A stretch of 64,000 nt of DNA from positions 6,200,001 through 6,264,000 of the forward strand of contig NC_003283.11 in NCBI RefSeq assembly GCF_000002985.6, read 5' to 3'. This DNA is from Caenorhabditis elegans. Lineage: Eukaryota > Nematoda > Chromadorea > Rhabditida > Rhabditidae. The notes under the pieces were generated by a model. That model made no database searches, was not told the origin of the DNA, and saw only the letters and a list, made by a program, of their open reading frames with translations. Of the stretch, positions 24,045 to 37,607 are shown piece by piece; the first letter of the stretch is position 1; each line of letters begins with the position of its first letter. The translations under genes were made by a program, and so were the position numbers.

Positions 24045-26981
24045 CTAAGCTTGCAAAAGAAGCAAATTGTGCATGTCGAAGCGAGCCGATCCGAGCGCGT
24101 CGTTGGTTCCCCACATGTCGAAGCCAGTGGCTCCGTGGGACCACGAAGAAGTCGTATCGTCCGAGAGACCGAAGAGTCCATCACCAGAAAGTGGCGAAGA
24201 GTCAGCCCATCCACCGAATGAGTTGGAGACCGGTGCGTTGTAGGCTGCGTCAGAGCACGACGAGGACCACTTGAACAAAGCGTCCATTGAGTTGGATTTC
24301 GAATCCTGAAATTATGAAAAACTATTTTCAAAGCTTATTGAAAAGTTCAAATCCCTCTTTCCCAAATATTTGTTCAAAACGTAATGACATAGTATTTTAG
24401 AACATGTGATGTATGACTGTATTTATTACATCCAGAACATTCTATCAACATTTTTTACACCTTTTTACTATTCCATATCACAAGGTTATTTTCAAAAAAA
24501 AACTCTAATCCTACCCACCCCCGACGTCCTTCAAAAATTTTGCTGTCTTTTCTCATGCCACACACATCTCCACACGTGATGTGACATTTTCGACCTCTCT
24601 TCCTTCTTTTTTTTTCGCCGAAAGCCTCCTAGGGGAGACGCAGGCAAAGGCCACCACAGACCTCCTGCCAACGATTATGAAGTCGGTGAGACAGAATTAG
24701 AAGAGGAGAGAGAATAGAGAAACGGCCCGATAAACAAGTCTCGTGACTAGAGAGACGGAGACGCAGACACCAACTTTGAAGTTTAGTCTGTTCGGCGCCC
24801 CAATTAAGAAATTCTGGGAAAAGAGTGGGAGAGCCCAATGCACATACTTGAACAGAATCGAGAATTGAATCTCCAGACGACCAAGACCAGGTCTTTGTCT
24901 CGGCCTCCTCCATCTCGAATTCGTCTGGAAATAAATTGAATAAAATACGAGAATTTGTATTTAATCTCTGGATGCTTCACATTTAAAGACTAATCTATTT
25001 CTGATTGCTTCCTTATTCGTTTCGTGACGTGAATGAATAAAAAAAGAAGGCGGGCGCACCCAGAAATATCTTGTTTATGGCATTTCGAGCCCGTGAAATA
25101 AGGGAGTGTTCGTTAGTCTCCGCGCTGTCGGGCTCTCAAATTAGGCATGACGTAAGTGTGTGTGCATGTTTATACGCTAGCTGAGCTTTCTGTCGTCGAA
25201 AAAAAAAACAGACACTCCCACATGGAAGATATATCTGCCAAGCGGAAGAAGAAAGAAACACTGGTGGAAATTGAAAAAAGAAAGTAGTGGAGTACTGTAG
25301 AATCCGGTGACCGTGACGGAATAATTATAGTTACAAATTCATGTATGTTGAAAATGTTGTGAACAATTTTCTAGCAAATTAATGTCACTAACCATTGGAT
25401 TGAATTTAAAAACTGTACGAAAAATAATTCAGAGGTGATTGCGTGCAAAATTTTTAACTGATTCTAGAGAATAACAAAGTGTGATCTTTTTTCACCCCAA
25501 CTATCATTGAAATATTTTTTGAAGTAGCTTTGTCTCGTTCCCTCGTTCTACAGTACTCACAGAACTATAAAATTCAAATATGTCTTATTGGTATCGCCTT
25601 CATTATTTATGCTTTTTGTTAAATGAAAAGAGCGAACAAAACCAGTTTGTTTCTCTTCCTCAATCTTTCTTTGTGACCATAAGGAAAAGGACGTACATAA
25701 TTACCGCGCCGCCGCCGATATATACACCACCAACTAACAAAAACGATGGCGTCGCGGCGCGCAAAAGACAAGCTCCATAAATCACGACAACTAAAAAGGC
25801 CCCGCGCATTTCTTCACAGAAAATAGAAGTGAAGAAGATATCGATGGTTTAGTTGTAGTGTTTCATGCTTACCGCCAAACATCATTCCACTGAAATCGGT
25901 CGATGCGCCGCGCTCCTCTTGTTTCTGAGGTGCTCCGCAGATGACGGCGGAGTCGACGACATCGTTGGCGGTCATCATCATTATCTCGTTGTTGTAGCAA
26001 TCCTTCTCGGTGCCCCAACTATACTCGTCACCGGTACCATCGACTTCCATCAGCATCGCCGTCGTGTCGTTCGACATACCCACCAGAGAGCAGTACAATT
26101 CTTCGTCGTCCAATTGATCCAAGTCTTTCTGCAAAGAAATAATTGTTGTTTTGGTTTGGAAGAAGAGATACAATTGCAGGCAATACGTTTGTACGATTGT
26201 TGTAAACAAGAATAAGATAAAAAGGTTTCTTCTTGTACCCAGATATTGAAACACATAAAAAAAGATTTTCCTGATACATCATCTTTAATAATAATAACTA
26301 TTATCTTAATCTAAATCTTCATTAAATCCAGGCTTATCTCGCGCTTTTATAAACGGATTTGGTCACTTCTTAGTGACTTGATTTAAAAATTAAAACAAAT
26401 CTCGTAAGCTTTATCACTTTCTTGAGCCCGGATGAGCTGGACTAACTTAAGAAGGGGGTTTTCATTGAAAAAAAGAAAATCTCACCTGGATTGTCTTGAC
26501 AGTGTGGAAGATCAGAAGATGCTTCCGAAGTGGCATGTTCGCTTCCTCTCGCAATTTACTCAGGCTGGTATTGAGCAATTGACGACGTTGCGCGCGTTCC
26601 GTCTCACGTTCGGCCGATGAGCGCGACGAGCAACTATAGATTATTTGTGATGAGTTTTCATATTTTGATACTCAAAATTCTTACCTCGACTTGATCGAGT
26701 TAACAGACTCCGCTGACGTGGCGAGCGGAGATGGGAATCGCTCGAGCGGCGAACACGAGAGGTGATCGCTGTTGTCCCATTGACCGTTGTTTCTGAAATT
26801 ACAGATTTTTGAATGTTTAAATGCCAAATAAGGTGTTCATTACATACCTTACTGGGATCGGCTGCGACTTTGGATGCTCTTGGAAGAGATCTGATGTCGT
26901 CGTCGTCGATTTCGTTGACGACGGGACAGGGGAATGGCTCACCAGTGATGAGGTTGGACAGGACGTGAAAAACAACACCAT
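24045..26981 (-). CDS. SERTA-domain-like nuclear cofactor candidate
   Basis: Six exons (26981-26848, 26792-26685, 26633-26486, 26128-25873, 24924-24848, 24305-24045) join cleanly and encode 327 residues. Residues about 96-132 (RRQLLNTSLSKLREE, PLRKHLLIFHTVKTIQKDL) resemble the SERTA motif of SERTAD/Taranis transcription cofactors, whose consensus is LLNLSLxKL followed by LRxxVLIxNTLRxIQ. The N-terminus is Ser/Thr/Pro-rich. The C-terminal half is acidic and Trp/Ser/Asp-rich (WSWSSGDSILDSVQ, SMDALFKWSSS), like an activation region; SERTAD proteins also carry an acidic C-terminal motif. There is no signal peptide or membrane helix. An acceptor at 27011 lies just before the start exon, with an in-frame stop between, so the ATG is probably correct. 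Gene structure is strong. The family call is by eye, and the role (E2F/PHD-bromodomain cofactor in relatives) is inferred. Confidence 0.8.
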
Positions 26982-27010
26982 TTTTTGACCCGGGGGTGGT
27001 TTTTAATACT

Positions 27011-30000
27011 CTGGAAGATTTTCAATAAAATAAGTGGAAATGAGAAAAACTAAACAATATCGAAGTTGGGAGAGTTGGAAAGAATGTTTGTAGAGAGTAA
27101 GCTAAATAACACGCCAATGCAAATACATATATTTGCTGTACAAAAATGATAGTGGTAAAGAAAAACATCGTTTCGAACTGATAAGTTTGATTAAACAAAG
27201 AGAAAAGATACATCTGACAATCTTGTGAAATGTTGAACCATTTCAAAACAACCAAAAAATTGTGTGGAAGGTTCTCGAATATTCGAAACCTTTTCAAAAC
27301 CTCAATTCGTTCATAGTTTTCAAAATTTTCAATACTGCACGTCTCTTGGCCAATAAACTGTACAAAAACGACAATCGATACTCGATGGAGGGCTGAAGTA
27401 CGAGAGAAAGAAACGGAACAGAATCGAATGAATCGAATCTACACATATTGCCTCTAGTCCTAGTGGAAACCAGACCAGTCCTCTTTCCATCTTCTTCTTC
27501 TTCTCCTCGATTTATCGACGGGGCCGCGGGCTGCCCGCTCGGGCCGCTGTAATGCGAGCGTGCGAATCGAATCGCTCACATACATATACACAAGAGAGGG
27601 GCGAGAAGACACGATAGGAAGAGAAAAGAGAGCGAAATAGAATGGGGGCTGACGAAGGAAATGGAGAAACCGAGAGGGAAGAGGAGGAGCTTGCCTCGAG
27701 GCGATAAAGGCGGAGTGATAGAAGACAGAAAAGCCAGAGACGCAGAGAACCGCACGCGGCACCCGCGATGTCGCCTCGACGGGCAAACATCAGCGCAGTC
27801 GGTCGGTCGGTCTGTTGACGACATAGAAGAGGCTTCACATCGTGAATGAGATAGTATGGGTGGAGAAGAGAGATGAGAGAAGATGGAGAGACAGGGAGAC
27901 AGTACACATGTTTGTTCTCTATCTCTCTTCTTTCAATTCTCTCCCCACACTTTCCCACTTTGCATTTTTCGTCCCTTCGTCTTCTTTTTCACTCCTTTAT
28001 GCCTCTTTATAGATTCTGCGCACGCTTCTCTGACTCCGATATCCTTGTGTATGTTGGCGAGTGATCCGCTTTCAGTCCCCCTCTCCGCCTCATCGCTTCC
28101 CAATTTGGATTATTGTGTGTGGGAACTATAGAGGGAGTTTGAGAAATGGGTGTAAAAAATCAAGGAACCGAACAAACTTGAACACCGTCGCCAGTCTTTC
28201 GTTCGAGACGACCTGCATAACGATTTTTTAAATACTAGCTTCTCTATACCAGACTATAGTTCACAAAAAATTCTGAAAACCACTCCAAAATGCATATTAA
28301 CAATTTCCTGTTCTCTGGAATCTCAGAAATTTACAGATTAGTCAAGCGAGTCAGAAATAATTATATAGGAAGTGAAAGTATTGCAGGCTCGTATTTGACC
28401 AGCCGTTTAAAAATGGTAGATCACATGCAAGCTCAACGGAAATACAACTTTTTTCTGTTTACATTTCTCTGAAAGCATAAAGAAATAATTTTTTCACGAA
28501 CGACGTATTTGCTTGAAAAACGAGACCATATGGATGAAAGATAATTGGAAAATTGAGACAGAATAGGAATTGACAAGGGGGTGGTTGGACCATTTATAAA
28601 AGCACATGACGTCATTTGAGGAAGAAGAAGAACAAGGACTCTTCATCAAATGAGACGAAGAAAAGGAGCGATTGGTTGCGTAACTAATATGGACGAGCGG
28701 GCGATACGGTAAGAACTGACCGGAAAGATGTTTTGACATGATTTGAGAAGTTTTAGGTGGATTGAACTTTAAGTTCAAACTTGTTTTGATAGATATCATT
28801 TGAACTAGTTCAAAATGTGACTGTAGCGACCTTGGCCCAGTTAAAAATTAAACTTCTACTTCAAAACAATATGAAAATGTTCAAAGTTCTACCGTATTAA
28901 AATCGTACAGCAGCTTCCAATCTTCTTATAGGATATACTCACGTATTTGATCAATTCTGAGCTGAACATAACTTTCTCCTTCTATTCTAGGTATTAAAAA
29001 CCAAAGCTTTATTCGAACCTTTACAACTAAAAATTTCGATCTAATTACTAACGCAGAATCTCAAAATAAGTCCAAAGATCTAAAAGGAAGAAAGCGAAAA
29101 CAATTTTCATGCTCACGGGTTGTGCTATTAGAATATTCTGGCAAACCAATATTTCGCGCGGGTGGGAATTCTGTGAAAAATGAGCATGTTATTTTCATTC
29201 ACTCAATGAGCAAAGTCGCCCACAAATAATGACTCATAACTGGTTTCGGTGTGTACAGGCATCTCATTAGAATCACATCAAAGTGAAAAAACAGTGATTA
29301 TGATGAATCACAAAGAGATGGTTGGGGGGACGCGGTACATATTCTGTGTTATACTTTCTACGCTAACATTAAATATCGAACATTCATTCGTTTGCGGTAT
29401 CGTCGTATGATAAGTACCGTATCCACTTTTGATCGACACTAGTTTCTTGATGATAAGAAATTTGATGAATCTTTTCATGTCTACGTCGCCGTCACTTTGT
29501 TACGTGCCGAAATAAGTATCTTTAGAAAAGAGAGGAGCTGGTGGATGATAAGCGGTTGGCTATATACCGATAAGGATCATTCCCTCGAGAAAAACGAATG
29601 GGAAGAGGAAAAAAGATTGAAGGACGATGGAGGAGAGGTGTCACATGTGAAAATATAAAAAAGAGAGATAGTTGCAACGGCTGACGAAAAATAATTGAAG
29701 AAGATTGAACAAAAAAAACGATAGGAGGAAATGGATGGGGGGAGAGAAAACGGAAAACTCCGGGGGGACGATCGACGACCAAGTGATAGTGACTGATAAC
29801 CTTTGGAAAAGAACCTTTCGAAGAATTGTCCCAACACCCGCTCGAGTCGTTATCGCGGACAAAAAATGTCAATGTCAATAGAGATGGGGAGAAAAAGACA
29901 TTCACCTTACTTTTTAGTGTCTCGCACGCCAGTGTAAACGGGGAGTGAAAAAGAAAACGAAGAAACATTTTGTCAGGGAATACAATATTTTTTGCGTTCA

Positions 30001-33000
30001 AAACAATTAAAAAGTGTATCCCACTGGAAGAGCAAGTATAGAAATTTTCGAATTTTTTATAACTGGAAAGCCTGGAAACTACATTTTCAGAAACAGCTAA
30101 CGATAATTGTTTCAAACTATGTGCCACATTATGTTATTAAAAAATAACCAAACGTCTGTGTATGTATTCTTGTAGCTTTAACTGTTTTCATAAAAATAAT
30201 TTTGTATTTAAGTAGTGATTTGAAATATGTTAAATGTCAGTTTTCATGCGTCGTATCAAATTCCAACATTAAAATTTTCAGAATAACATCAAAATCATTT
30301 CAATTCACATGTTTCATGTCTACCTACAGAAGGCGTCTCCGTACAAAATACTAATCCCATCAGATTTTTGAACTTTATAAGATTTTGATTTGACGGGAAG
30401 TGGTTTTATTTTTAGAAATTTTCATTTCATCAAATCAAACTTGTTCTGATTTCTCCAAGTACCGTATCCGTCAGAGAGTTGTAAAGTAAAGTAAACGAAG
30501 CAAAAAAGAGTCTATCTCTGAGAATGTGTTTATGTTCGCAAAAAAAAAAGAAAACCCCAAGAGCCATTCGAGTGAACCACAAGCGCCCCGCACCGGCCAG
30601 AAAAAAGGAACGACAAATGCTGGCAGCTGGTCTTTGTTCAATATAACCCTCCTACACACTACTAGTCGCCGTTCGTCAACAAGTGTCCATTCATCTTTAT
30701 TTCAGCCAAACCCGACGGACAAGAAATTTCCAGAAAAACACAATTCCAGCGTTCTCTGCGTTGCGGATGAGAAGGGCGCGTCAATATTATTTTGAACAAA
30801 ATCAATCAAAACTAAAGTACAACAAATACACCGGTGCTTCCCTGATCGAAGTTCGATACAACGATAAGAGGCTTATTATTATCGTTATTAATGATTGACC
30901 AAACCAGTGAACCGGCCGGGCCGAGGACAGCTCGTGTTGTGGACAGGTCGAATAATTGGTGGCAATTATTTTTTTGTGTCATTCAATGAAACGAATAAAA
31001 AAAGAGAAGGGGGAGGAAAATGGCCTCTCATTATGCGTGAATTGGGAAAAAATGTGGAGGGGTTTTTTGGGGCACGGCTCATTGATAGGCAGCAATTGAA
31101 TTGCATCTCAAATGTGACCAAAAATCTTCAGAAATTGTGACGATGATGGATGTATAGTTGTGTGTATTTTGAGAAGAGAGAAGTAATATTTTTATAATTA
31201 TGAATATGCGAATATGCCTAAAAAAGAATTGATGAAAATATTAAAAATTATATTAATTAATTTGAAGAATACATTCTTCAGGGGACTTTTTCTGCATTTT
31301 TCATTTTCCATAGAGATTTAACTTCAAATGCAAATTCCTTACATTTTTGCATCGCGCTCTATTTTTTAAATCATTATCAATACGACGAGAGGTTGATAGA
31401 GAGTCTAAAATCTTAAATATTCCAAATATTTCTATACAATAAAATAACCCAAGGAGATTGGATTGAAACAAAGAATGTTCAATATTCTTGCTATGAAAAT
31501 ATTGTCGTGAAAAACTTTCAGAAGTGAATTACGGGGGACCACCCTTCAAACTAAGAACTGCTAACTTTTCTCAAACAATGCACATTTTATACACCTCCCG
31601 AATCACATTTTCATTAGTTCTAGAATGTTCTGTTGAGTAAAAACACAAATTGAGCAAAATCAAATGACAACTGGTCACACATCTTATTCAAAAATAGTAT
31701 TTACGCGGTGTTTTCTATTCTGAGCAATATCCAACTGTTTTTTTTTTCTCTCGTTGAAAATATTTTCAAATTTCGCATAAAACATTGATCACATTCTATC
31801 TCTCTCTTACTCTTTCTTTCTTCTGTTTTTCATAAATCATCAAACCATCCAGACCCTCTTAACTTTGCAGAAAAAACCAAAAACACTTTTTAATACTTGT
31901 TTTCCACCCAAACGCCATTTTCCCCTATATTACCCGTCTCTTCTTCCCGTGAGTTGAAATGGTGTCAATATTGACGGTGGGAAGACCCCATAATACTGGT
32001 TTTTGACTTTGTCTCGTTTTTCAAATTCTACTTTACCGTATACCTAAGCTCGTAAACTTTTGAAAATCACGTTGATTGCGTCGGTTTTTATTGGAATTTT
32101 GAAATCAGACATCGTTGTCATCAGACATTCAATTCACAAGACAGACTGTCAGAATACAATTGGTGGACTCTAAAATTAGATGAGTAGGTTGGCGTCACAT
32201 GTTGATATTTTTATATTCCTGCCCAGAGGCACACTAATGTGATAGTTAAATTGGTAATGATAATATTATTATTAAGTGAATTATTGTTCCTATAATCACA
32301 TGTATGTCCCTTTATTGAAAAACGTCTAGACAATCAATTTTCTCTAGGGGAAAAATTTTCAGAGATGTTTCAAATAGATTGCAATAACAAATGACGAAAC
32401 AGTTTGTCGGTGCTTGTCTTACAGGTTTTCTGAAACTGCTCTGTTCATATAATTCTAGGGGACAATTAGACTAAAACTGTCTGTCACAAGTTGCAAATAT
32501 CAATCAGCTTAAAAAAACTTAAATAATTTTCAAATGGGCATAAATTCACTTTGAACTTATTTGAAGAAATACGCACCCAAGCATTGAATTGGATGCTTTT
32601 TCTACAGAAAATAATTTTGATGTTTTCAGATTTTTTTTATTTTCAGATTGACTCAATTTCTAACTCAATTTTTCATAAAAAGGAATAGGAAAATCAAAAA
32701 GAAAATGTTTGATTATGGCGACTAACTTGAATTTGTGGGTTGTTCGTTGAAATAATTGTTTGCTGATTCTTAATATTATTGGCTATCGGCACTTGCCACT
32801 CTCATTTCAAAATCTACCAATCAAGCTCATAAAATTATTAAATGTTATTTAGGGTTTCTTTATAATTAGAATTTTTTTTCAATTATATTTTTCAATTTGC
32901 ATCTTAACATAAAACACAAAAAAAATCATTGCAAAAAAAAACTTCAAAACATGTTCAGCAGATGGAACGTGAAACCCAAAGCTTTCCAGTTCCATTATCG

Positions 33001-35170
33001 ATCGTTTACTGAATCGAATCAAGATCCCGATTGAAGATCCATTAAAAGTGCTAAGAAAAGATAAAGAAAAGAGAAGAGAATTAGAGAAGTCAAATCGAGA
33101 GGTCGTCAATCGGGACACATAAAGATTGGAAAGATGGGGAGGGAGAAGCAGACCAGACACCGACGTACAAAGAGAAGAACAAAACTTCTTCCTTTGATGC
33201 TTTCTTCAACGTCGTCGTCGTCCCGACGAGTACACACCCTTGTGCTTCCAATTCTATTGTCACGCAGAAATATACACACACTCACACAATGAGGTAATAG
33301 ACCACCACAATGCTTTTCTACTTTTTCTTCTTCTGGAGAGAAGGTTGCACATAAATACCGAGGGGTTTTGAAATGAAAAAAAAAAGAAACACTGGAACCA
33401 AATAACCAAGCTATTTAGGGAAGTGCAGACAAGAATATGAGATAAGTTGAACAAAAGGGGATTTGAAAAATTATGAAAAGCTACTTTTAAATTGTTAAAT
33501 CGTTTGAATAGAATATGACAATATGGGCAATATGGGATTCAGTTTTTTAAACATTTTATAACTATTCTAAATACCATGAACATATTCGAAATATTTTCTA
33601 GCGTTAAAAAAATTAATTCTGAAATAATTACAAGCATCTGCTGGTACTTTTGTATTTATTGAAATTTTTTTCGTATTTTAGAAGTTTTTATTTTTCCAAT
33701 ACGAAAAAAATATACATTGCTTCTGCGAGTGACTTCCAAAAAACACGTTAACTATTCCTAGAGACTATATGCAATTTTAAAAAACTAAAACGAAAATCGG
33801 AAATTCTTGTAATTCTCAAAAACCACGATTGCTGAAATTGAAAACAATTTTCTCCGAAAATATTTCTGATATTTTTCTTTTTTCAATTTCCAGTTTTCTC
33901 TTCCTTCTCGCAATCATACAAAAATTCCATTTGGTGTAAATTTGCCACCGATACTTAATTAGAATCAGAATTAGAAATGGGAATCAAGAGAGGCTGATTT
34001 GATTCGATGATTCGATTAGAATTTGAACCGGAAAATCAGAAAATCAGAAAACCGTTAACAAATTTTAGTTCAAATTTCTCTCAGATTTCCATTCAAACTG
34101 CAAGACAAAAAAATACACAAAGAAAATGGATGAAAGGGAAATAGGACCCCATGGCTAGGGTGTGACCTCAGCCGACACTTACCCGGAGAGGGATACCATT
34201 CATTTGCATACAAAACAGAGAATAGAGCAGGTGGCGACCTTTTCCGTTTGTTTTTTCTCCTTGGGAAAATTGGTCACTGTGTGTGTGTGCATGCATATTT
34301 GTAAAAACAGTGAACTGGAATAGATGTGGAGGGAAGGAAAAAAGGGAAATGGGAAAGAGTTTGTTTATAAAAAAGATAAATAATCTAATTTCTATAAACA
34401 AAAAACCTAAACTGAATGAAATCAAATAAAAAAATCGGGGGTTCAAATAGGAAGTTGATTAGTTTTTTTCCCATTTCGTACAGTTTTGTAAAAACTGTTT
34501 AGAATTGAAATATTTATATTTCTTTATCATATTCCAACTATATATTAATGAACAATTTATTTAATTGCAAAGTTAAGAACCAGAATTTTCAAAAGGTGTT
34601 TGTCGTCAATCTTCCTGAAAATCTGTCTTCATTCATTAAAAGTTTTTTGAAAATTGCAAACTCATTACAAACTTGATTCCACAGTTACCAGTTTTTAAGA
34701 AACATTTTCGGCTATTTTTTCAACATGAGGAAGTTCTAAAAGTACAAACTGCTGCCCACAATCGGGTGTTAAAAATTACAAAAACAAGAAAATGGAGTCT
34801 TGTTTGCTAAAATTTACTTATGTATGCATTATTCTAAAATTATTGATCGCATAAGCAGGATCGATAATCTTAGAACGTGGTCCACCTTTACAATGTTTGG
34901 CCATTTCTCATTACCTCGTCTCTTTCTTTAATCGCATTTGTGAAATTTTGAAAGTTATACTATTTTTTCGGACATTACTAATACAACCATCTTTATATTT
35001 TCTGTCACTGCAATAGAGCGCGTTTGCAAACTTTTTTCTCGGGAGGAAAGAACCTTGCCAAATGTTTTTCTTCAATGTTTTTATAGATTGATTTGTTTGT
35101 ACTGAAGTTTTAAGCTTTGAATTAATAATCTTTTGTCTTAAAAAATTGTCTTCTTATAAATTTATGTTAA
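27011..35170. other. Long gene-poor stretch between divergent genes
   Basis: About 8 kb upstream of both the SERTA-like gene (minus) and the HAD phosphatase (plus). Bases 27440-28100 are GC-richer, with polypurine/polypyrimidine strands and one AGACGCAG (27738-27745), and look like a promoter. A possible minus-strand exon around 34183-34321 is described under findings. Otherwise I see AT-rich sequence and open frames of biased composition without splice support. Confidence 0.5.
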
Positions 35171-35182
35171 TTCAGGACCTAA

Positions 35183-37607
35183 ATGTCAAAGATCTCATCG
35201 GTACTTATCGACCTCAGCGGAACTATCCATATTGAAGAGTTTGCTATCCCTGGAGCACAGACGGCTCTTGAACTTTTACGGCAACATGCGAAAGTGAAAT
35301 TTGTTACCAATACTACCAAAGTAAGTGGATTTTGAAAAACTTTTAAAAAAGTGCAATAATAATGGAAACGTGACATATGAAATGTTGTGCCATAAAGTTT
35401 CTGTAAAGCTGCTCTCTTCAAAATGGACAACAAAAAAATTACAGTAATTTGTATGCTAATTAAAAAATATTTTCAGGAATCAAAACGGCTACTGCACCAA
35501 CGTCTGATCAATTGCGGATTCAAGGTTGAAAAAGAAGAGATTTTTACGAGTCTTACTGCTGCTCGTGATCTTATCGTTAAGAATCAGTACCGTCCTTTTT
35601 TCATTGTAGATGACCGAGCAATGGAAGATTTTGAAGGTAAGTACAATTCATTTAACTGCTGCAAAATTGATATTACTAAATTTTTTATCTTTCTTATTCA
35701 TATTACTCAGTAAAAAACACGACATTAAAATATCAGGTTGGACCGGAAGTCTTTATAACTGGGCTTGCTTTTCCACCGCTCGCCGCAGTTGCACTTTGGT
35801 ATTCCCTCCTCACTAGTGAATAACAACCAGAGTAGGAAATTCATTGTAAGCAACACCTCATTCCCTCTGGCCTGAAGTTAGTTAATTATCGATGTATGTC
35901 CCTAGTGCGATCCACATCCGATATGGTTTGATGTACCTCTTTCTCTCTCATACCACGATGAAGGATTCGGAAAGTCTCCTCAAGAATGTTTATGATTCAC
36001 ATGTCCTCTACAATAATATTATACGCAATTGGTTCCAAAGCTTCGAGAAGGACGACTTTTCTCTCGAAGACTCTGAAACCCCATAAATTGGATTTGGACA
36101 CGTTGCAGAAAGCCGTGGCAACGGATCCTTTCCAAGCCACCCGTGAGCTGTCAACCATACTTGGATCCCGTCAAACCAACATCGTACGGGGCTGGGAAGC
36201 TCTTGGAATAGAGAAACTTATGGGTCGATTCATACCTCACACCTTGACACAAGCGAACCTTGATTTTTTAGTGGGTGATTCCTTTTCCCTCCTCATTTCC
36301 CACGGGGCCGATCGATGGTTGGGCCGACTCATTACTGGTAACGATAAGTGGGTCCTCTACGATAACAACCACAACCGTGCCCAGTGGATTGGAGAAGGAG
36401 AGACCCCACAGGATCCCGCCAAACCCGACCTTCACCCCAAAAAAGGCATGCTCTCAGTGAGGTGGGGAGTGTATGGCTCCATTTACTGGGAACTGCTACC
36501 TGAGGGTAAATTAATTTGTGGGGACATCTACGTTATCTAACCATGAAACCTGAAGAAAGTCATCGACCGTTCACCCCTGAAGGACAAGCAACTCTATTTT
36601 CAGCAAAAAAACGCTAGTCCCCACCTCTCGAAACAAGTATAGTAGGAACAGACCAGCCATGGATGGATGGCTCCCCTTTACCCACCGTATTCTCCAGACC
36701 TCACCCCATCTGAATACTGACCGTTTTCAGATATGACCCGTGTCCACGAGCGGAGAATCTTCAATACCCATAAAAGTGCCAATGTGGCACTCAAGCATTA
36801 TTTGGACTCGCGCCCGGAAGGGTTCTGTTCCAACCTAATATATAACGGTCCAACCTAATATTAATTTTCAGGAATATCAACTGACGATCCAAATGCAGTT
36901 GTTATCGGTCTGGCGCCTGAGAAGTTTAACGATACGACATTGACTCACGCGTTTAGGCTCATCAAAGAGAGTATGCCTTTTAAAAACAATTTCAGTTTAA
37001 TACTTTATTCTTATTCTAGAAAAAGCTTCACTTATTGCCATCAACAAGGGTAGATATCACCAGACAAATGCGGGTCTCTGCCTGGGCCCCGGTACGTACG
37101 TTGCGGGATTGGAATACTCCGCTGGTGTTGAGGTATCCTTTTGAACCATTTTCACGTTAAATAATATAACTTTGACATCTATTTCAGGCAACAATTGTCG
37201 GAAAGCCAAACAAGCTGTTCTTTGAATCTGCTCTTCAATCTCTGAATGAAAACGTTGATTTTTCGTCAGCTGTTATGATTGGTGATGATGTGAACGATGA
37301 TGCACTGGGTGCAATAAAAATAGGAATGAGAGCGATTCTTGTCAAAACTGGAAAGTTTAGAGATGGTGAGGTATTCCTTAAAATTAGCTAGATATAACTT
37401 GAAGTAGAAAATAATATTACAAGTTAATGCCATTTTTTCCTGAATTTTTAATTCAGAAACATTGAGCATTAATCGGAATTCAACACTAGTAAAATATCCA
37501 TTCTTAATTTCAAATTTCCAGGAGACGAACTGAAAGTCAAAAACGTGGCCAATTCTTTTGTTGACGCCGTTAACATGATCATCGAAAATAAAGTAGAAAA
37601 TGGCTAG
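35183..37607 (+). CDS. HDHD2-like HAD-superfamily phosphatase
   Basis: A haloacid-dehalogenase hydrolase orthologous in type to vertebrate HDHD2 and related to LHPP. Six exons (35183-35320, 35477-35636, 36872-36970, 37020-37132, 37188-37365, 37522-37607) encode 257 residues, about the length recalled for the human protein. Motif I is [12 protein letters not shown], motif II FVTNTTKESK, the cap region [19 protein letters not shown], and motifs [13 protein letters not shown] and [13 protein letters not shown]. Motif I has Ser where classical HAD phosphatases have the second Asp (DxD), as in HDHD2/LHPP relatives. An ATTCAG acceptor seven bases before the ATG fits trans-splicing. Intron 2 (35637-36871) is swollen by a mariner element. 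The substrate is unknown; probably cytosolic. Confidence 0.93.
35733..36860 (+). mobile_element. Decayed mariner-family DNA transposon
   Basis: The element lies wholly in an intron of the HDHD2-like gene, in the same orientation. Inverted ends share AGGTTGGACCG (left near 35735; its reverse complement near 36845) and are flanked by AT-rich sequence with TA. At the right end the terminal sequence CCAACCTAATAT occurs twice in tandem, about 20 bases apart. Internal frames show mariner transposase landmarks: an N-terminal region ending [15 protein letters not shown], a degraded first catalytic block [11 protein letters not shown], and [20 protein letters not shown], with a remnant of the [10 protein letters not shown] region in another frame. 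Stops and frameshifts break the frame after 36090 and 36540, so it is not autonomous. Confidence 0.9.
35892..36830 (+). pseudogene. Mariner transposase pseudogene
   Basis: Remnant of the transposase. The first part (35892-36086) is open in one frame, 35986-36540 is open in a second, and the C-terminal PYSPDLTP-like portion is in a third, interrupted by stops. At least two frameshifts are therefore needed. The aspartate block reads TGNDKW rather than the usual TGDEKW. It belongs to the element described for this intron. Confidence 0.85.

Noticed and set aside
29522-30127. 201-codon minus-strand open frame
   Set aside because: The longest frame in the gap, but it is dominated by Phe/Ser/Leu from a pyrimidine-rich strand, shows no domain and has no splice support.
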